NCBI RefSeq assembly: GCF_002117935.1
Contig: NZ_BDJE01000040.1
Coordinates: 1 to 64,000, forward strand
Reading direction: 5' to 3'
Source: Nocardioides sp. PD653-B2
Lineage (GTDB): Bacteria > Actinomycetota > Actinomycetes > Propionibacteriales > Nocardioidaceae
DNA: 64,000 nucleotides
Shown here: positions 24,349 through 33,317 of the stretch, one piece after another
Position numbering within the stretch: the stretch's first letter is position 1
How the letters are laid out: each line of letters begins with the position of its first letter
The notes under the pieces: model-generated
Told to the model about the DNA's origin: nothing
The model's database searches: none
Seen by the model: only the letters and a program-made list of their open reading frames with translations
Translations under genes and position numbers: made by a program

Positions 24349-24908
24349 GGGTAAAGCCCTCTCTGGCGGTGCGCCTCGGCGACCCGGTGGACCGCGAGGC
24401 AGGTGGCGGCGGTGCGCAGCGTCGTACGACGCCGCTCCGCCTCGGTCAGGACGTGGTGCCAGGCGGCGGTCATCCGGTCGGCGAGGCGCGCCTCGACCCC
24501 GGTCTCGCTCCACCAGTAGGCCTGGTTGGCCTGCACCCACTCGAAGCAGGAGACGAGCACGCCTCCGGCGTTCGCGAGGATGTCGGGCACCACCAGGACG
24601 CCGTTGTCCCGGAGCAGCTCGTCGGCGTCGGCCGTCGTGGGACCGTTGGCACCCTCGACGACGACGCGCGCGGACACGTTGCCGGCGTTGTCGGCGTGCA
24701 GGACGCCCTCGACGGCGGCCGGCACGAGCAGGTCGACGTCGAGCTCGAGCAGGTCGTCGCCCGGGATCGGCTCGGAGCCGGAGAACCCGACCACCGTGCC
24801 GTGCTCGTCGACGTGCGCCTCGAGGGCGGGCAGGTCCAGGCCGCCGGCAGCGCGCACCGCGCCGTACTGGTCGCTCGCCGCGGTCGGCGCGGGCGGTGCG
24901 ATCGTCAT
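24345..24908 (-). CDS. C-terminal half of a glutamate dehydrogenase-type protein
   Basis: The 187-residue product aligns only with the NAD-domain half of Glu/Leu/Phe/Val dehydrogenases: ...SDQYGAVRAAGGLDLPALEAH..., DLLVPAAVEGVLHADNAGNV, VVEGANGPTTADADELL, VPDILANAGGVLVSCFEWVQ, and the C-terminal helices. A full enzyme is about 420 residues. The substrate domain with its catalytic Lys/Asp and the GxGxxG loop are missing. Yet it has its own ATG, overlaps gabT (ATGA) before it and gabD (GTGA) after it, and has no internal stop. It may be an in-frame deletion remnant kept by coupling, or a short protein with another role. Confidence 0.75.
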   Translation of the reverse strand: MTIAPPAPTAASDQYGAVRAAGGLDLPALEAHVDEHGTVVGFSGSEPIPGDDLLELDVDLLVPAAVEGVLHADNAGNVSARVVVEGANGPTTADADELLRDNGVLVVPDILANAGGVLVSCFEWVQANQAYWWSETGVEARLADRMTAAWHHVLTEAERRRTTLRTAATCLAVHRVAEAHRQRGLYP

Positions 24909-26233
24909 CGGGGCACCGCCGCGAGGCCGGCCTCGACCTCGTCCAGGCCCTCGTCCAGCAGCTCGTCGGAGATGCTGAGCGGCGGCAGGAAGCGGATCAC
25001 GTTGCCATAGGTGCCGCAGGTCAGCACGATCACGCCGCGCGAGTGGGCGTGCGCGGCGATGCTCTTGGCCAGGTCGGCGTCGGGCTCGGTGGTCCCCGGT
25101 CGGACCAGCTCGACCGCGATCATCGCGCCGCGGCCGCGCACGTCGCCGATGCGGTCATCGCGCCTCTGCAGGTCGCGCAGCCGGCCGACCATGAGCTGCT
25201 GGATCTTGCCGGCGCGGTTGACCAGGTCGTCCTCGACGATCGTCTCGATGGCGCCCAGCGCGGCGGCGCAGGCGAGCGGGTTGCCGCCGTAGGTGCCGCC
25301 GAGGCCGCCGACGTGGGTGGCGTTCATGATCTCGCGACGACCGGTGACCGCGGAGAGCGGCAGCCCGCCCGCGATGCCCTTGGCGGTGACGATCAGGTCG
25401 GGGACGACGCCCTCGTGGTCGCAGGCGAACAGGTCGCCGGTGCGCGCGAAGCCGGTCTGCACCTCGTCGGCCACGAACACGACGCCGTTGGCGCGGCACC
25501 ACTCGACCAGCGCCGGCAGGAAGCCGGTGGCCGGCTCGATGAAGCCGCCCTCGCCCTGGATCGGCTCGATGACGACCGCGGCGAGGTTGTCCGCACCGAC
25601 CTGCTTCTCGATCACGTCGATCGCCCGGCGGGCCGCGGCCGCGCCGTCGGCGAGCTCGCCGTCGCGGTAGGGGTAGGACAGCGGCGCGCGGTAGACCTCG
25701 CCGGCGAACGGGCCGAAGCCCTGCTTGTAGGGCATGTTCTTGGCGGTCATCGCCATCGTGAGGTTCGTGCGGCCGTGGTAGGCGTGGTCGAACACGACGA
25801 CCGCGTCCTTGCCGGTGTGGACGCGCGCGATCTTGACCGCGTTCTCGACGGCCTCGGCGCCGGAGTTGAACAGCGCGGTGGCCTTCTCGTGGTCGCCGGG
25901 GGTGAGCTCGTTGAGCTTCTCGGCGACCGCGACGTAGCCCTCGTACGGCGTGACCATGAAGCAGGTGTGCGTGAACCGGCCGACCTGCTCGCGGACGGCG
26001 TCGACCACGCGCGGTGCGCTGTTGCCGACGGTCGTCACGGCGATGCCGGAGCCGAGGTCGATCAGGTGGTTGCCGTCGACGTCCACCACGATCCCGCCGG
26101 CCGCCTCCGCGACGAAGACCGGCATGGTCGCACCCACACCGGTGGCGACCGCCGCCTGCTTGCGGGCGGCGAGCTCCTGGGACACCGGTCCCGGGATCGG
26201 GGTCACGAGTCGGCGTTCCTGGGCGATGGTCAC
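24905..26233 (-). CDS. gabT: 4-aminobutyrate-2-oxoglutarate aminotransferase
   Basis: The 442-residue class III PLP aminotransferase has FNSGAEAVENAVKIARV, HAYHGRTNLTMAMT, IEPIQGEGGFIEP, the PLP-binding VFVADEVQTGFARTG, the lysine in VTAKGIAGGLPLSAV, and GTYGGNPLACAAA. This is the GabT pattern: GABA + 2-oxoglutarate to succinate semialdehyde + glutamate. GTG 26233 has GAGGAG upstream. It is the first gene of the gabT-gdh'-gabD unit and is divergent from a LysR gene with a LysR-type operator between them. Confidence 0.9.
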   Translation of the reverse strand: MTIAQERRLVTPIPGPVSQELAARKQAAVATGVGATMPVFVAEAAGGIVVDVDGNHLIDLGSGIAVTTVGNSAPRVVDAVREQVGRFTHTCFMVTPYEGYVAVAEKLNELTPGDHEKATALFNSGAEAVENAVKIARVHTGKDAVVVFDHAYHGRTNLTMAMTAKNMPYKQGFGPFAGEVYRAPLSYPYRDGELADGAAAARRAIDVIEKQVGADNLAAVVIEPIQGEGGFIEPATGFLPALVEWCRANGVVFVADEVQTGFARTGDLFACDHEGVVPDLIVTAKGIAGGLPLSAVTGRREIMNATHVGGLGGTYGGNPLACAAALGAIETIVEDDLVNRAGKIQQLMVGRLRDLQRRDDRIGDVRGRGAMIAVELVRPGTTEPDADLAKSIAAHAHSRGVIVLTCGTYGNVIRFLPPLSISDELLDEGLDEVEAGLAAVPR

Positions 26234-26342
26234 GTGCTGCTCCTCGGTGTGCTGCGGCGGCCCGGTGGGTGTCCTCGGCGCGGATGCCGGCGATGTTCCT
26301 GCGGGTGTCCGGTCCATGGTCCGCCCGCCGGGCCTAGACTGT

Positions 26343-26382
26343 CCAACACTGGTTGGGACTAGATCCCATGCCGAAACGGCAT
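26343..26382. promoter_or_regulatory. LysR-type operator region between gabT and lysR
   Basis: ATGCCG-AAA-CGGCAT (26368-26382) is a perfect inverted repeat containing the T-N11-A core of LysR boxes. A second inverted repeat CCAAC-ACTG-GTTGG lies at 26343-26356. The pair fits recognition and activation sites in a divergent promoter, with the first box only 12 bp from the lysR start, consistent with autorepression. Confidence 0.65.
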
Positions 26383-26393
26383 AGAAGGGCGCC

Positions 26394-27272
26394 ATGGAGC
26401 TGCGCAGCCTGCGGGCGTTCGTCGCCGTCGCCGACCGGGGCACCGTCAGTGCCGCGGCCGCCGGCCTGCACGTCGCCCAGCCCGCGCTGTCACGGACGCT
26501 GCAGCAGCTCGAGTCGGAGCTCGGCGTCACCCTCTTCGACCGGGCCCGCGGCCGGCTGGCGCTCTCGGCTGCCGGCCGGCAGCTGCTGCCGCTGGCCCGC
26601 CGCTGCCTCGACGACGCGGCCGAGCTGCAGTCCGCGGCCAGCTACATCGCGGCGGGGCGGCTCCACGACATCACCATCGCCGCGTCGGCCACCACGCTGG
26701 CCGACGTCATCTCGCCGTTCGTCGCCACCCTCCGCGAGGACGACCCGACGCCGCACCTCCGCACGACCGAGGGGCAGGACGCGGCCCGCGCCGTCGAGGG
26801 CGGGGCCGACCTCGTCATCAGCGCCGCCTCCGGGGTCGGCGCCCTCGACAGCGCGCGGGTTGGCTCGTTCCCGGTGTGGGCGTACGTGCCGGCGTCCCAT
26901 CCCTGGGCCGAGCGGGCCACCGTGACCCTCGAGGACCTCGGCGCCACCACCGTGATCGTGCCGCCGCGCGGCTTCCTGGCTCGCGCCGCCATCGAAGCCG
27001 CCGGTGCGGCCGGCGCGGCGCTCGCCTGGAGCACCCAGGTCGAGGCCAGCGACGGGACGGTCGCACAGGCCCTGGCCGCCGCCGGTCGTGGCGTCGCCCT
27101 GGTCTCCGACGACCCCCGCTTCGACCTGCACCAGCTCCCGGTCGTCGACGCCGCCGGTACGCCTCTGCGCTTCGACCTGCACGCGGTCTGGGACCGCCGC
27201 CACCCCGCCGCCCCCACGCTGCGCGAGATGGCCGAACGGATCGCGGCCTTCACCACGGAGCGCTACGGGTAG
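26394..27272 (+). CDS. LysR-family transcriptional regulator
   Basis: The 292-residue protein has the winged helix at the N-terminus (MELRSLRAFVAVADRGTVSA, VAQPALSRTLQQLESELGVT, LFDRARGRLALSAAGRQLLP) and an effector domain from about residue 90 with two periplasmic-binding-like lobes (...ITIAASATTLADVISPF..., ...VGSFPVWAYVPASHPWA...). It is divergent from gabT, so it likely controls the gabT unit, with GABA or a related compound as co-inducer. It is convergent with the second dehydrogenase; a hairpin separates them. Confidence 0.92.
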   Translation: MELRSLRAFVAVADRGTVSAAAAGLHVAQPALSRTLQQLESELGVTLFDRARGRLALSAAGRQLLPLARRCLDDAAELQSAASYIAAGRLHDITIAASATTLADVISPFVATLREDDPTPHLRTTEGQDAARAVEGGADLVISAASGVGALDSARVGSFPVWAYVPASHPWAERATVTLEDLGATTVIVPPRGFLARAAIEAAGAAGAALAWSTQVEASDGTVAQALAAAGRGVALVSDDPRFDLHQLPVVDAAGTPLRFDLHAVWDRRHPAAPTLREMAERIAAFTTERYG

Positions 27273-27287
27273 GTGTGCTGCGCAGGA

Positions 27288-27333
27288 ACGCCGAGTCGGC
27301 GCCGTCGTCGATCAGACAGCGCCGACTCGGCGT
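27288..27333. terminator. Bidirectional terminator hairpin
   Basis: A perfect 15-bp stem (27288-27302 with 27319-27333) encloses a 16-base loop between the convergent lysR and aldehyde dehydrogenase genes. Confidence 0.75.
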
Positions 27334-27341
27334 CCTGGGCA

Positions 27342-28694
27342 TCAGCGGACGGTGCGCACCAGCTTGCGGTTCACGAACTCCTCGATGCCGAACCGGCCGA
27401 GCTCGCGGCCGAAGCCCGAGCGCTTGACGCCACCGAACGGCAGCTCGGCGCCCTCGGCGCCGACGCCGTTGATGAACACCATGCCGGCCTCGATCCGGTC
27501 CGCGACCCGGCGGGCCTGCTCCGGGTCGGTGGTGAACACGTAGGACCCGAGACCGTACGGCGTGTCGTTGGCGACCTCGACCGCCTCGTCCTCGTCGCGC
27601 ACCTTGAAGACCATGGCGACGGGGCCGAACAGCTCCTCGCGGTAGGTCGCGTGCTCGGGGCGGACGCCGGTGAGAACCCCCGGCGCGTACCAGGCGCCCC
27701 TGCGCTCGCCGGCGGTCTCCAGCGTCGCACCCTCCGCGACCGCCGACCCGACCTGCTGCTCGAGCCGCGCGGCGGCGGCCTCCGAGGACAGCGGGGCCGG
27801 GGGCGTGGCCAGGATCTGCTCGGTGAACCTCGCGACGAAGTCGTCGTACAGGCTCTCGTGGACGATGACCCGCTTGCCGGCGTTGCAGGCCTGGCCGGTG
27901 TTGTCGAGCCGCGCGGCGACCGCGGCCTCCACGGTCGCGTCGAGGTCGTCGGTGCTCAGCACGATGAACGGGTCGGAGCCGCCGAGCTCGAGCACGACCT
28001 TCTTCAGGTGCCGCCCGGCGATCTCGGCCACGGCCGCGCCGGCGCGCTCGGAGCCGGTCAGCGACACGCCCTGCACCCGCGGGTCGGCGATGATCGTCTC
28101 GACCTGCTCGTTGGTGGCGTAGACGTTCACGTAGGCACCCTCGGGGAACCCGGCGTCGCGGAACAGCTGCTCCTGCGCGGCCGCCGACTCCGGGCACTGC
28201 GGCGCGTGCTTGAGCACGATCGTGTTGCCCGCCGCGAGGTTCGGGCCGGCGAACCGGGCGACCTGGTAGACCGGGAAGTTCCACGGCATGATCCCGAGCA
28301 GCACCCCCAGCGGGCGCCGCTGCACCACCGCGCTGCCCTCGCCCTCGAGGAGGCCGACCTCCTCGTCGGCCAGGAACCGTTCCGCGTTCTCCGCGTAGAA
28401 CGCGTAGATCGCGGCGCTGAAGTCGACCTCGCCCAGGGCGTCCTCCAGGGGCTTGCCCATCTCCCGGACGATGATCTCGGCCAGCTCCTGCCGCCGCTCG
28501 GTGTGCAGCTCCGCGACCCGGCCGACGAGCGCCGCGCGGTCCGCCACGCTCGCCTTCCGCGCCCAGGAGCGGAACGTCTCGTGGGCGCGCGAGACGGCGT
28601 CGACCACCTCGGCGTCGGTGGCGGTCGGATAGACCTTGACCTGCTCGCCGGTCGCGGGATCGACGACGGCGTACTGGAGTGCGGACTGGGTCAT
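27342..28694 (-). CDS. Second NAD-dependent succinate-semialdehyde-type dehydrogenase
   Basis: The 450-residue aldehyde dehydrogenase belongs to the shorter SSADH group: GIMPWNFPVYQVARFAGPN, SLTGSERAGAAVAE, LELGGSDPFIVL, the catalytic Cys in NTGQACNAGKRVIV, and ...LPFGGVKRSGFGRELG.... The QACNAGKR active site and total length are typical of NAD-dependent SSADH (Sad/GabD2-like). ATG 28694 follows GGAG and shares one base with the upstream SnoaL-like stop. It lies downstream of the ureohydrolase gene in one apparent unit, so it may take the aldehyde derived from that branch. Confidence 0.88.
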   Translation of the reverse strand: MTQSALQYAVVDPATGEQVKVYPTATDAEVVDAVSRAHETFRSWARKASVADRAALVGRVAELHTERRQELAEIIVREMGKPLEDALGEVDFSAAIYAFYAENAERFLADEEVGLLEGEGSAVVQRRPLGVLLGIMPWNFPVYQVARFAGPNLAAGNTIVLKHAPQCPESAAAQEQLFRDAGFPEGAYVNVYATNEQVETIIADPRVQGVSLTGSERAGAAVAEIAGRHLKKVVLELGGSDPFIVLSTDDLDATVEAAVAARLDNTGQACNAGKRVIVHESLYDDFVARFTEQILATPPAPLSSEAAAARLEQQVGSAVAEGATLETAGERRGAWYAPGVLTGVRPEHATYREELFGPVAMVFKVRDEDEAVEVANDTPYGLGSYVFTTDPEQARRVADRIEAGMVFINGVGAEGAELPFGGVKRSGFGRELGRFGIEEFVNRKLVRTVR

Positions 28695-29119
28695 CACTGC
28701 TCCTTGTCGGATCGTGCCTCGGCGGTGTCGGGGGCCGCGGGCGACAGGTGCTCGTGGACGGCCACCCAGCTCCCGCCGGCCTCGCGGCGAAAGACAATGG
28801 TCTCGCGCTCGTCCAGCGACTCCTCCGCGGATCCGGTCCGAACCACCGTACGCACCTGGTGGGTGAACACCGCGAGGTCGTCGGTGAGCACCTGGACGTG
28901 CTGGTCGGACGAGGCGCAGGACAGGACCCGGAAACCGTCCTGCTCCCCACCGGTCCACAGCTCCCGGTACGCCGCGCGCGATCGCAGCGGCGCGTCGTGC
29001 GTGTAGAACACGAACGTCGCGTCGGGCGCGAAGCTCGCGAAGTACGCCTCGGTGTCGTGGGCGCCGAACGCCTCGACCAGCACCCGGGCCGAGTCGAGCA
29101 CCGCGTTCTCCACGCTCAC
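28694..29119 (-). CDS. SnoaL-like / nuclear transport factor 2 family protein
   Basis: The 141-residue protein has the NTF2-like cone-fold pattern: long N-terminal helices ([20 protein letters not shown]), [14 protein letters not shown], and later strands ending [11 protein letters not shown]. These folds bind small ligands and some are isomerases or hydrolases; the role is unknown. It starts with GTG overlapping the ureohydrolase stop (GTGA) and shares a base with the dehydrogenase start, so it is embedded in that unit. Confidence 0.82.
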   Translation of the reverse strand: MSVENAVLDSARVLVEAFGAHDTEAYFASFAPDATFVFYTHDAPLRSRAAYRELWTGGEQDGFRVLSCASSDQHVQVLTDDLAVFTHQVRTVVRTGSAEESLDERETIVFRREAGGSWVAVHEHLSPAAPDTAEARSDKEQ

Positions 29120-30093
29120 CGGCCCTCCTCCCCGCGCGGCGCGAGCGCGGACAGCATCTCGTAGGCGACGTGGGCCGCCGCGATGCCGGTGACCTCGGCG
29201 TGGTCGTAGGCCGGCGCGACCTCGACCAGGTCGGCGCCGACCAGGTTCAGGTCGGCGAAGCCGCGCAGCACCGCCAGCAGCTCCCGGCTCGTCATCCCGC
29301 CGGCCTCGGGCGTGCCGGTACCCGGCGCGAACGCCGGGTCGAGCACGTCGATGTCGACGGAGAGGTAGACGGGGCGCTCCCCCACCCGCTCGCGGATCCG
29401 CTCCGCGATGCCGCGAGCACCGATGTCGTCGATCTCGACGCTCGGCACGATGTGGAAGCCGAGCTCGCGGTCGTCGACCAGGTCCTGGCGGGCATAGAGG
29501 GGACCGCGGGTCCCCACGTGCAGGCAGCCGCTGCGGTCGATCAGGCCCTCCTCCGACGCGCGGCGGAACGGCGTGCCGTGCGTGTAGGCGGCCCCGAAGT
29601 AGGTGTCCCAGGTGTCGAGGTGGGCGTCGAAGTGGACCACGGCGACCGGGCCGTGCTTGGCGGCGACGGCGCGCAGCAGCGGCAGCGCGATGGTGTGGTC
29701 GCCGCCGATGGCGACCAGCCGATCGCTGCGCTCGAGCAGATCCCGGGCGCCCGCCTCGATCTGGCCGATCGCGGTCTCGAGGTCGAAGGGGTTCACCGCG
29801 ATGTCGCCGGCGTCGACGACCTGCTGGGTGGCGAACGGCTCGACGTCGGCCGCGGGGTTGTAGGGCCGCAGCAGCCGCGACGACTCGCGCACGTGGGCCG
29901 GCCCGAAGCGGGCGCCCGGCCGGTAGGAGACGCCCGCGTCGAACGGCACGCCGACGACGGCGACGTCCACGTCGGACACCTCGTCGATGCGCGGGAGCCG
30001 CGCGAACGTGGCCGGGCCCGCGAAGCGCGGGACCACGGTGGCGTCGACCTGGCCGACGCGGCCGCCGGTGGTGATGCGGGGCGGTTGTGACAC
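29116..30093 (-). CDS. Agmatinase/guanidinobutyrase-type ureohydrolase
   Basis: The 325-residue protein has all manganese-binding motifs of the ureohydrolase family: [22 protein letters not shown] and [19 protein letters not shown]. It releases urea from a guanidino compound. Agmatinase, 4-guanidinobutyrase and related enzymes share these motifs. The neighbouring GABA aminotransferase, two SSADHs and a PuuR-like regulator point to 4-guanidinobutyrate (giving GABA) or agmatine (giving putrescine). No hypA/hypB-like nickel helper is nearby, which argues against a nickel guanidine hydrolase. It starts with GTG 30093; the permease gene is 53 bp upstream. Confidence 0.85.
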   Translation of the reverse strand: MSQPPRITTGGRVGQVDATVVPRFAGPATFARLPRIDEVSDVDVAVVGVPFDAGVSYRPGARFGPAHVRESSRLLRPYNPAADVEPFATQQVVDAGDIAVNPFDLETAIGQIEAGARDLLERSDRLVAIGGDHTIALPLLRAVAAKHGPVAVVHFDAHLDTWDTYFGAAYTHGTPFRRASEEGLIDRSGCLHVGTRGPLYARQDLVDDRELGFHIVPSVEIDDIGARGIAERIRERVGERPVYLSVDIDVLDPAFAPGTGTPEAGGMTSRELLAVLRGFADLNLVGADLVEVAPAYDHAEVTGIAAAHVAYEMLSALAPRGEEGR

Positions 30094-30146
30094 GGAGGAT
30101 TGCCTCTCTTTCCGAGACCTGCAGGGGCGAGGAACGGCGGTGGCCG

Positions 30147-31724
30147 TCAGTCCTCGAGGAGGGTCGTGCGCCGGCTGGCCCGGTGCACGGAGGCCCCGTG
30201 GTCGTCGACGACCTCCGGGATGGGGGCGTCGGTGGCGGGTACGCCGCGCGGGCCCTCGGGGCCGAAGACGTAGCGCGGCTCGGGGAAGATCACGATCAGC
30301 GCGAGGTAGGAGACGGCGGCCACGCCGATCGCCACCACGAGGCTGAGGTCGACTCCGCCCGCGGCGTTGCGGAACGGGCCCTCGATCAGCGGCGGGTAGT
30401 TCGCGAACAGCAAGCCCAGGATCGCCGCGGGGATCCAGGCGGCCATGCCGCGCCAGTTGACGCCGCCGTGGAACCAGTAGGCGCCGCCGCGCCGGCCCTG
30501 GTTGAACACCTGGAGGGCGCTCGGGCTGTAGTGGCCGCGACGCACGATGTAGCCGATCGTCATGATCACCATCCAGGGCGTCGTGCAGATGACGATCGCG
30601 CCGATGAACGCGTTCACGCTGTCCATCAGGTTGAAGGCCAGCCGGCCGACCAGGATGAAGACGAACGCGATGGAGCCGATGAACAGCGACGCCTGCACCC
30701 GCGACAGCCGCGGGAACACCGAGGAGAAGTCCAGGCCGGTGCCGTAGAGCGACGTGATGCCGGTGGAGAGGCCGCCGAGGAACGCGACCAGGATCAGCAG
30801 GGCGGCGTACCAGGCGGGCGAGATGTTGATCAGCGCGATGATGTAGTCGACCTGCCCGGCGACCAGCGTCGCGGTGACCACGCCGAAGAAGAACGGGACC
30901 AGCGTCATCAGCTGGGCGCCGAAGGTGGCGGCGAGCAGCCGCTTCGCGGGCGTGCCGGCGGGGATGTAGCGCGACCAGTCGCCGAGGAACGCGCCGAACG
31001 AGATCGGGTTGCCCATCACGATCAAGGCGGACAGGACGAAGGTCGGCCAGAAGGAGCCGAGGGCGTAGGCCGACGGGCCGGGGTCGTAGCCCCAGTCGAT
31101 CTGCCCGTAGTAGGCGAGCACGCCGAGCAGGATCAGCACCGTGTTGCCGAAGACCACCACCTTGTTGACCAGCAGCATGAAGGCGTAGCCGTAGACGACC
31201 ACCACGATCACGATCGCACCGAGGATCGCGTAGATGGCGCCACGGAGCAGGTCGGAGTCCTCGACGGCGGTCAGCCGGACGAGCGCCCCGACCACGGCAT
31301 CGCCGCTCACCCACACCGAGATCGAGTAGAACGCGACCGCCGTCAGCAGCGACAGGAACGAGCCGACGACCCGGCCGCGGACGCCGAAGTGAGCGCCCGA
31401 GCTCACTGCGTTGTTGGTGCCGGTCAGCGGCCCGAACAGGCCCATCGGCGCCAGGAACAGCGTGCCGACCACGACGCCGGTGATCGTGGCCAGGAGGGCC
31501 TGCTCCAGCGAGAGGCCGAGCAGCACCGGGAAGGTGCCGAGGATGACGGTGGCGAACGTGTTCGCGCCGCCGAACTGGATGCGGAACAGGTCGAGCGGCC
31601 GCGAGTGCCGGTGCTCGGCGGGGATCGTGTCGATGCCGTGCTGCTCGACCTCGGTGATACGAGGGCGCTCGATCGCGGGGGTGCTCCCACGGCCCACGTC
31701 GTACTGCTGCTCGTCGATCTCCAT
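30147..31724 (-). CDS. NCS1-family permease
   Basis: The 525-residue polytopic protein has about 12 membrane segments and NCS1 features: ...[15 protein letters not shown]..., [40 protein letters not shown] and ...[21 protein letters not shown].... NCS1 carriers import cytosine, allantoin, hydantoins and similar compounds with Na+ or H+. Here it probably brings in the nitrogen compound used by the downstream ureohydrolase, though that substrate is unproven for the family. ATG 31724 is preceded by GGGAGGG. It leads the leftward unit permease-ureohydrolase-SnoaL-dehydrogenase. Confidence 0.9.
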   Translation of the reverse strand: MEIDEQQYDVGRGSTPAIERPRITEVEQHGIDTIPAEHRHSRPLDLFRIQFGGANTFATVILGTFPVLLGLSLEQALLATITGVVVGTLFLAPMGLFGPLTGTNNAVSSGAHFGVRGRVVGSFLSLLTAVAFYSISVWVSGDAVVGALVRLTAVEDSDLLRGAIYAILGAIVIVVVVYGYAFMLLVNKVVVFGNTVLILLGVLAYYGQIDWGYDPGPSAYALGSFWPTFVLSALIVMGNPISFGAFLGDWSRYIPAGTPAKRLLAATFGAQLMTLVPFFFGVVTATLVAGQVDYIIALINISPAWYAALLILVAFLGGLSTGITSLYGTGLDFSSVFPRLSRVQASLFIGSIAFVFILVGRLAFNLMDSVNAFIGAIVICTTPWMVIMTIGYIVRRGHYSPSALQVFNQGRRGGAYWFHGGVNWRGMAAWIPAAILGLLFANYPPLIEGPFRNAAGGVDLSLVVAIGVAAVSYLALIVIFPEPRYVFGPEGPRGVPATDAPIPEVVDDHGASVHRASRRTTLLED

Positions 31725-31820
31725 CAGGCCCTCCCGGTGTCTGGTCGTCGGCTCGCGTCGGTGCGCCGAACGATCAGTGAGGCTAGCCACAGGTTTCGTC
31801 ACATGCAATAGTTGTTGCCC

Positions 31821-32504
31821 GTGAGGATCACTCGCTTCGTCGACCTGTCCGTACCAGTGGGCGCGGGCACGGTCGTCTACCCCGGAGACCCGGAGCCGCG
31901 GCTGACGGTGCACAGCACCGTCGAGCGCGACGGGTTCAACCTGCTCTCGGTCTCGATGGGCTCGCAGTCCGGCACCCACGTGGACGCGCCTTACCACTTC
32001 GACGAGGACACCCCACGCATCGACGAGCTCCCGCTGGCGCGCTTCTTCGGGCCCGCGGTCGTGGTGGACGCGACCGGCGCCGGCCCGCGTGGGCGGATCA
32101 CGTGGGACGAGCACGTCGCGCCGATCGCCGACCGGCTGGCGCCCGGCGTCATCGTGCTGTTGCGCACCGACTGGTCGGAGCACTACGGCACGGCGACCTA
32201 CTTCGAGAACCCCTTCCTCGACGCCGACGCCGCCCGCCGCATCCTCGAGGCGGGCGTGCGGACGATCTGCATCGACGCGATCAACATCGACGAGACGCCC
32301 GACGACGACCACCCGGGCGAGGGCTTCCCCGTGCACCACCTGATCGCCGAGGCCGGCGGCGTCATCGGGGAGAACTTCCGCAACGTCGGCGCGATCGACT
32401 GGCCGGACCCCGTGGTGTCCTGCTTCCCGATCGCGCTCGAGGCGGCCGACGGCGCCCCGGTCCGGGCGGTGGCCCTGCAGGTCGCCGACGGCGTGTCCGG
32501 ATAG
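31821..32504 (+). CDS. Cyclase-family (kynurenine formamidase-like) hydrolase
   Basis: The 227-residue protein has the metal-binding signature of the cyclase/formamidase family, SGTHVDAPYHF, with LIVLLRTDWSEHYG-type strands and ..ICIDAINIDETPDDDHPGE. Relatives hydrolyse N-formylkynurenine, isatin or other cyclic amides. In this context it may deformylate or open a ring in the catabolised compound, but the substrate is open. It starts with GTG 31821, about 100 bp from the divergent permease, and precedes the regulator gene by 49 bp. Confidence 0.85.
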   Translation: MRITRFVDLSVPVGAGTVVYPGDPEPRLTVHSTVERDGFNLLSVSMGSQSGTHVDAPYHFDEDTPRIDELPLARFFGPAVVVDATGAGPRGRITWDEHVAPIADRLAPGVIVLLRTDWSEHYGTATYFENPFLDADAARRILEAGVRTICIDAINIDETPDDDHPGEGFPVHHLIAEAGGVIGENFRNVGAIDWPDPVVSCFPIALEAADGAPVRAVALQVADGVSG

Positions 32505-32553
32505 CCTCTCCCCCAGCCGTAGATCATCAGCCCAGCGAGACCGAGGAGCCCGA

Positions 32554-33141
32554 TTGCGACCCCTGCCGGTCTCCCCGACCTCCGACGGCGCGCGCCTCGG
32601 AGCACGGCTGCGGGCGGCCCGCAAGGCACACGGCTACACCCTCGACCAGCTGGCGACCGCGGCCGGGCTGACCAAGGGCTTCGTCAGCCGGGTCGAGCGC
32701 GACGAGACGTCGCTGAGCGTGGCGTCGCTGATCACCCTCTGCCAGGTGATGAGCATCAACCCCGGATCGCTGTTCACCGCGCCCGACGTCGACCTGATCC
32801 GCCGCGACACCGCACCTGCGATCAACCTCGGCGGCACGGGGGTGAGCGAGAAGCTGATGACGCCCCGCGGTCAGCCCCGCGTCCAGCTGGTGCACACCAC
32901 GGCGGAGCCGGGCGCGACCGGCGGGCCGGACCTCTACACGATCAACTGCGACATCGAGGTCGTCTACATCCTCAAGGGGAGCATCGACGTCGTGTTCGCC
33001 GACCGGCGTGAGCGGCTGGCCGCCGGGGACGCGCTGACCATGCGCGGAGGCGAGCCCCACACCTGGGAGAACCCCAGCAGCTCGCGGGCCGCCGAGATCG
33101 TGTGGGTGCTGTTGCCGGCGCCCTGGAGCGGCAGCGCCTGA
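32554..33141 (+). CDS. XRE-cupin transcriptional regulator (PuuR-like)
   Basis: The 195-residue protein joins an N-terminal HTH_3 domain (LGARLRAARKAHGYTLDQLA, GLTKGFVSRVERDETSLSVA) to a C-terminal cupin barrel (DIEVVYILKGSIDVVFAD, LAAGDALTMRGGEPHTWENP). This is the layout of PuuR, the repressor of putrescine use in E. coli, and of other small-molecule-sensing regulators. It starts with TTG 32554 after GAGGAG. It is likely to sense the substrate of the island and to control the permease unit. Confidence 0.88.
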   Translation: MRPLPVSPTSDGARLGARLRAARKAHGYTLDQLATAAGLTKGFVSRVERDETSLSVASLITLCQVMSINPGSLFTAPDVDLIRRDTAPAINLGGTGVSEKLMTPRGQPRVQLVHTTAEPGATGGPDLYTINCDIEVVYILKGSIDVVFADRRERLAAGDALTMRGGEPHTWENPSSSRAAEIVWVLLPAPWSGSA

Positions 33142-33199
33142 GACGGTCGCGCCAAGGGCGGCGACTCCTCCACCGCCCCCCTCAGGTGCCGTGACCGTC
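33142..33199 (+). terminator. Possible terminator after the XRE-cupin gene
   Basis: GACGGTC (33142-33148) pairs with GACCGTC (33193-33199), and inside it GGGCGG (33156-33161) pairs with CCGCCC (33173-33178). The nested stems immediately follow the stop codon. They are short, so the call is tentative. Confidence 0.4.
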
Positions 33200-33282
33200 C
33201 CGGTCTCTGGCGTCCGGGTGCGATCGGCGCCGTAGCCCCACCGCCCGTGCCGCCCCTCGGGGTGGCTGCCAGAACCGTAGGT

Positions 33283-33317
33283 GAAAGGTCGTAGGTTCGA
33301 CTCCTACCTGGGCCACC
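33283..33317 (+). repeat. Right attachment-site repeat (tRNA-Arg 3' end copy)
   Basis: This is a direct repeat of the tRNA-Arg 3' end at 22340-22374, in the same orientation, 34 of 35 identical. No 5' tRNA half precedes it, so it is not a gene. With the left copy it brackets 10.9 kb, containing an integrase remnant at the left end and the catabolic genes. Confidence 0.7.

Noticed and set aside
29116..30093. Nickel-dependent guanidine hydrolase
   Set aside because: Motifs alone cannot exclude it, but no HypA/HypB-like nickel helper genes are nearby, and the neighbours favour a GABA-yielding substrate.
33270..33317. Second tRNA-Arg gene
   Set aside because: Only the T arm and acceptor 3' strand are present; the upstream bases do not form the D arm or the 5' acceptor strand.
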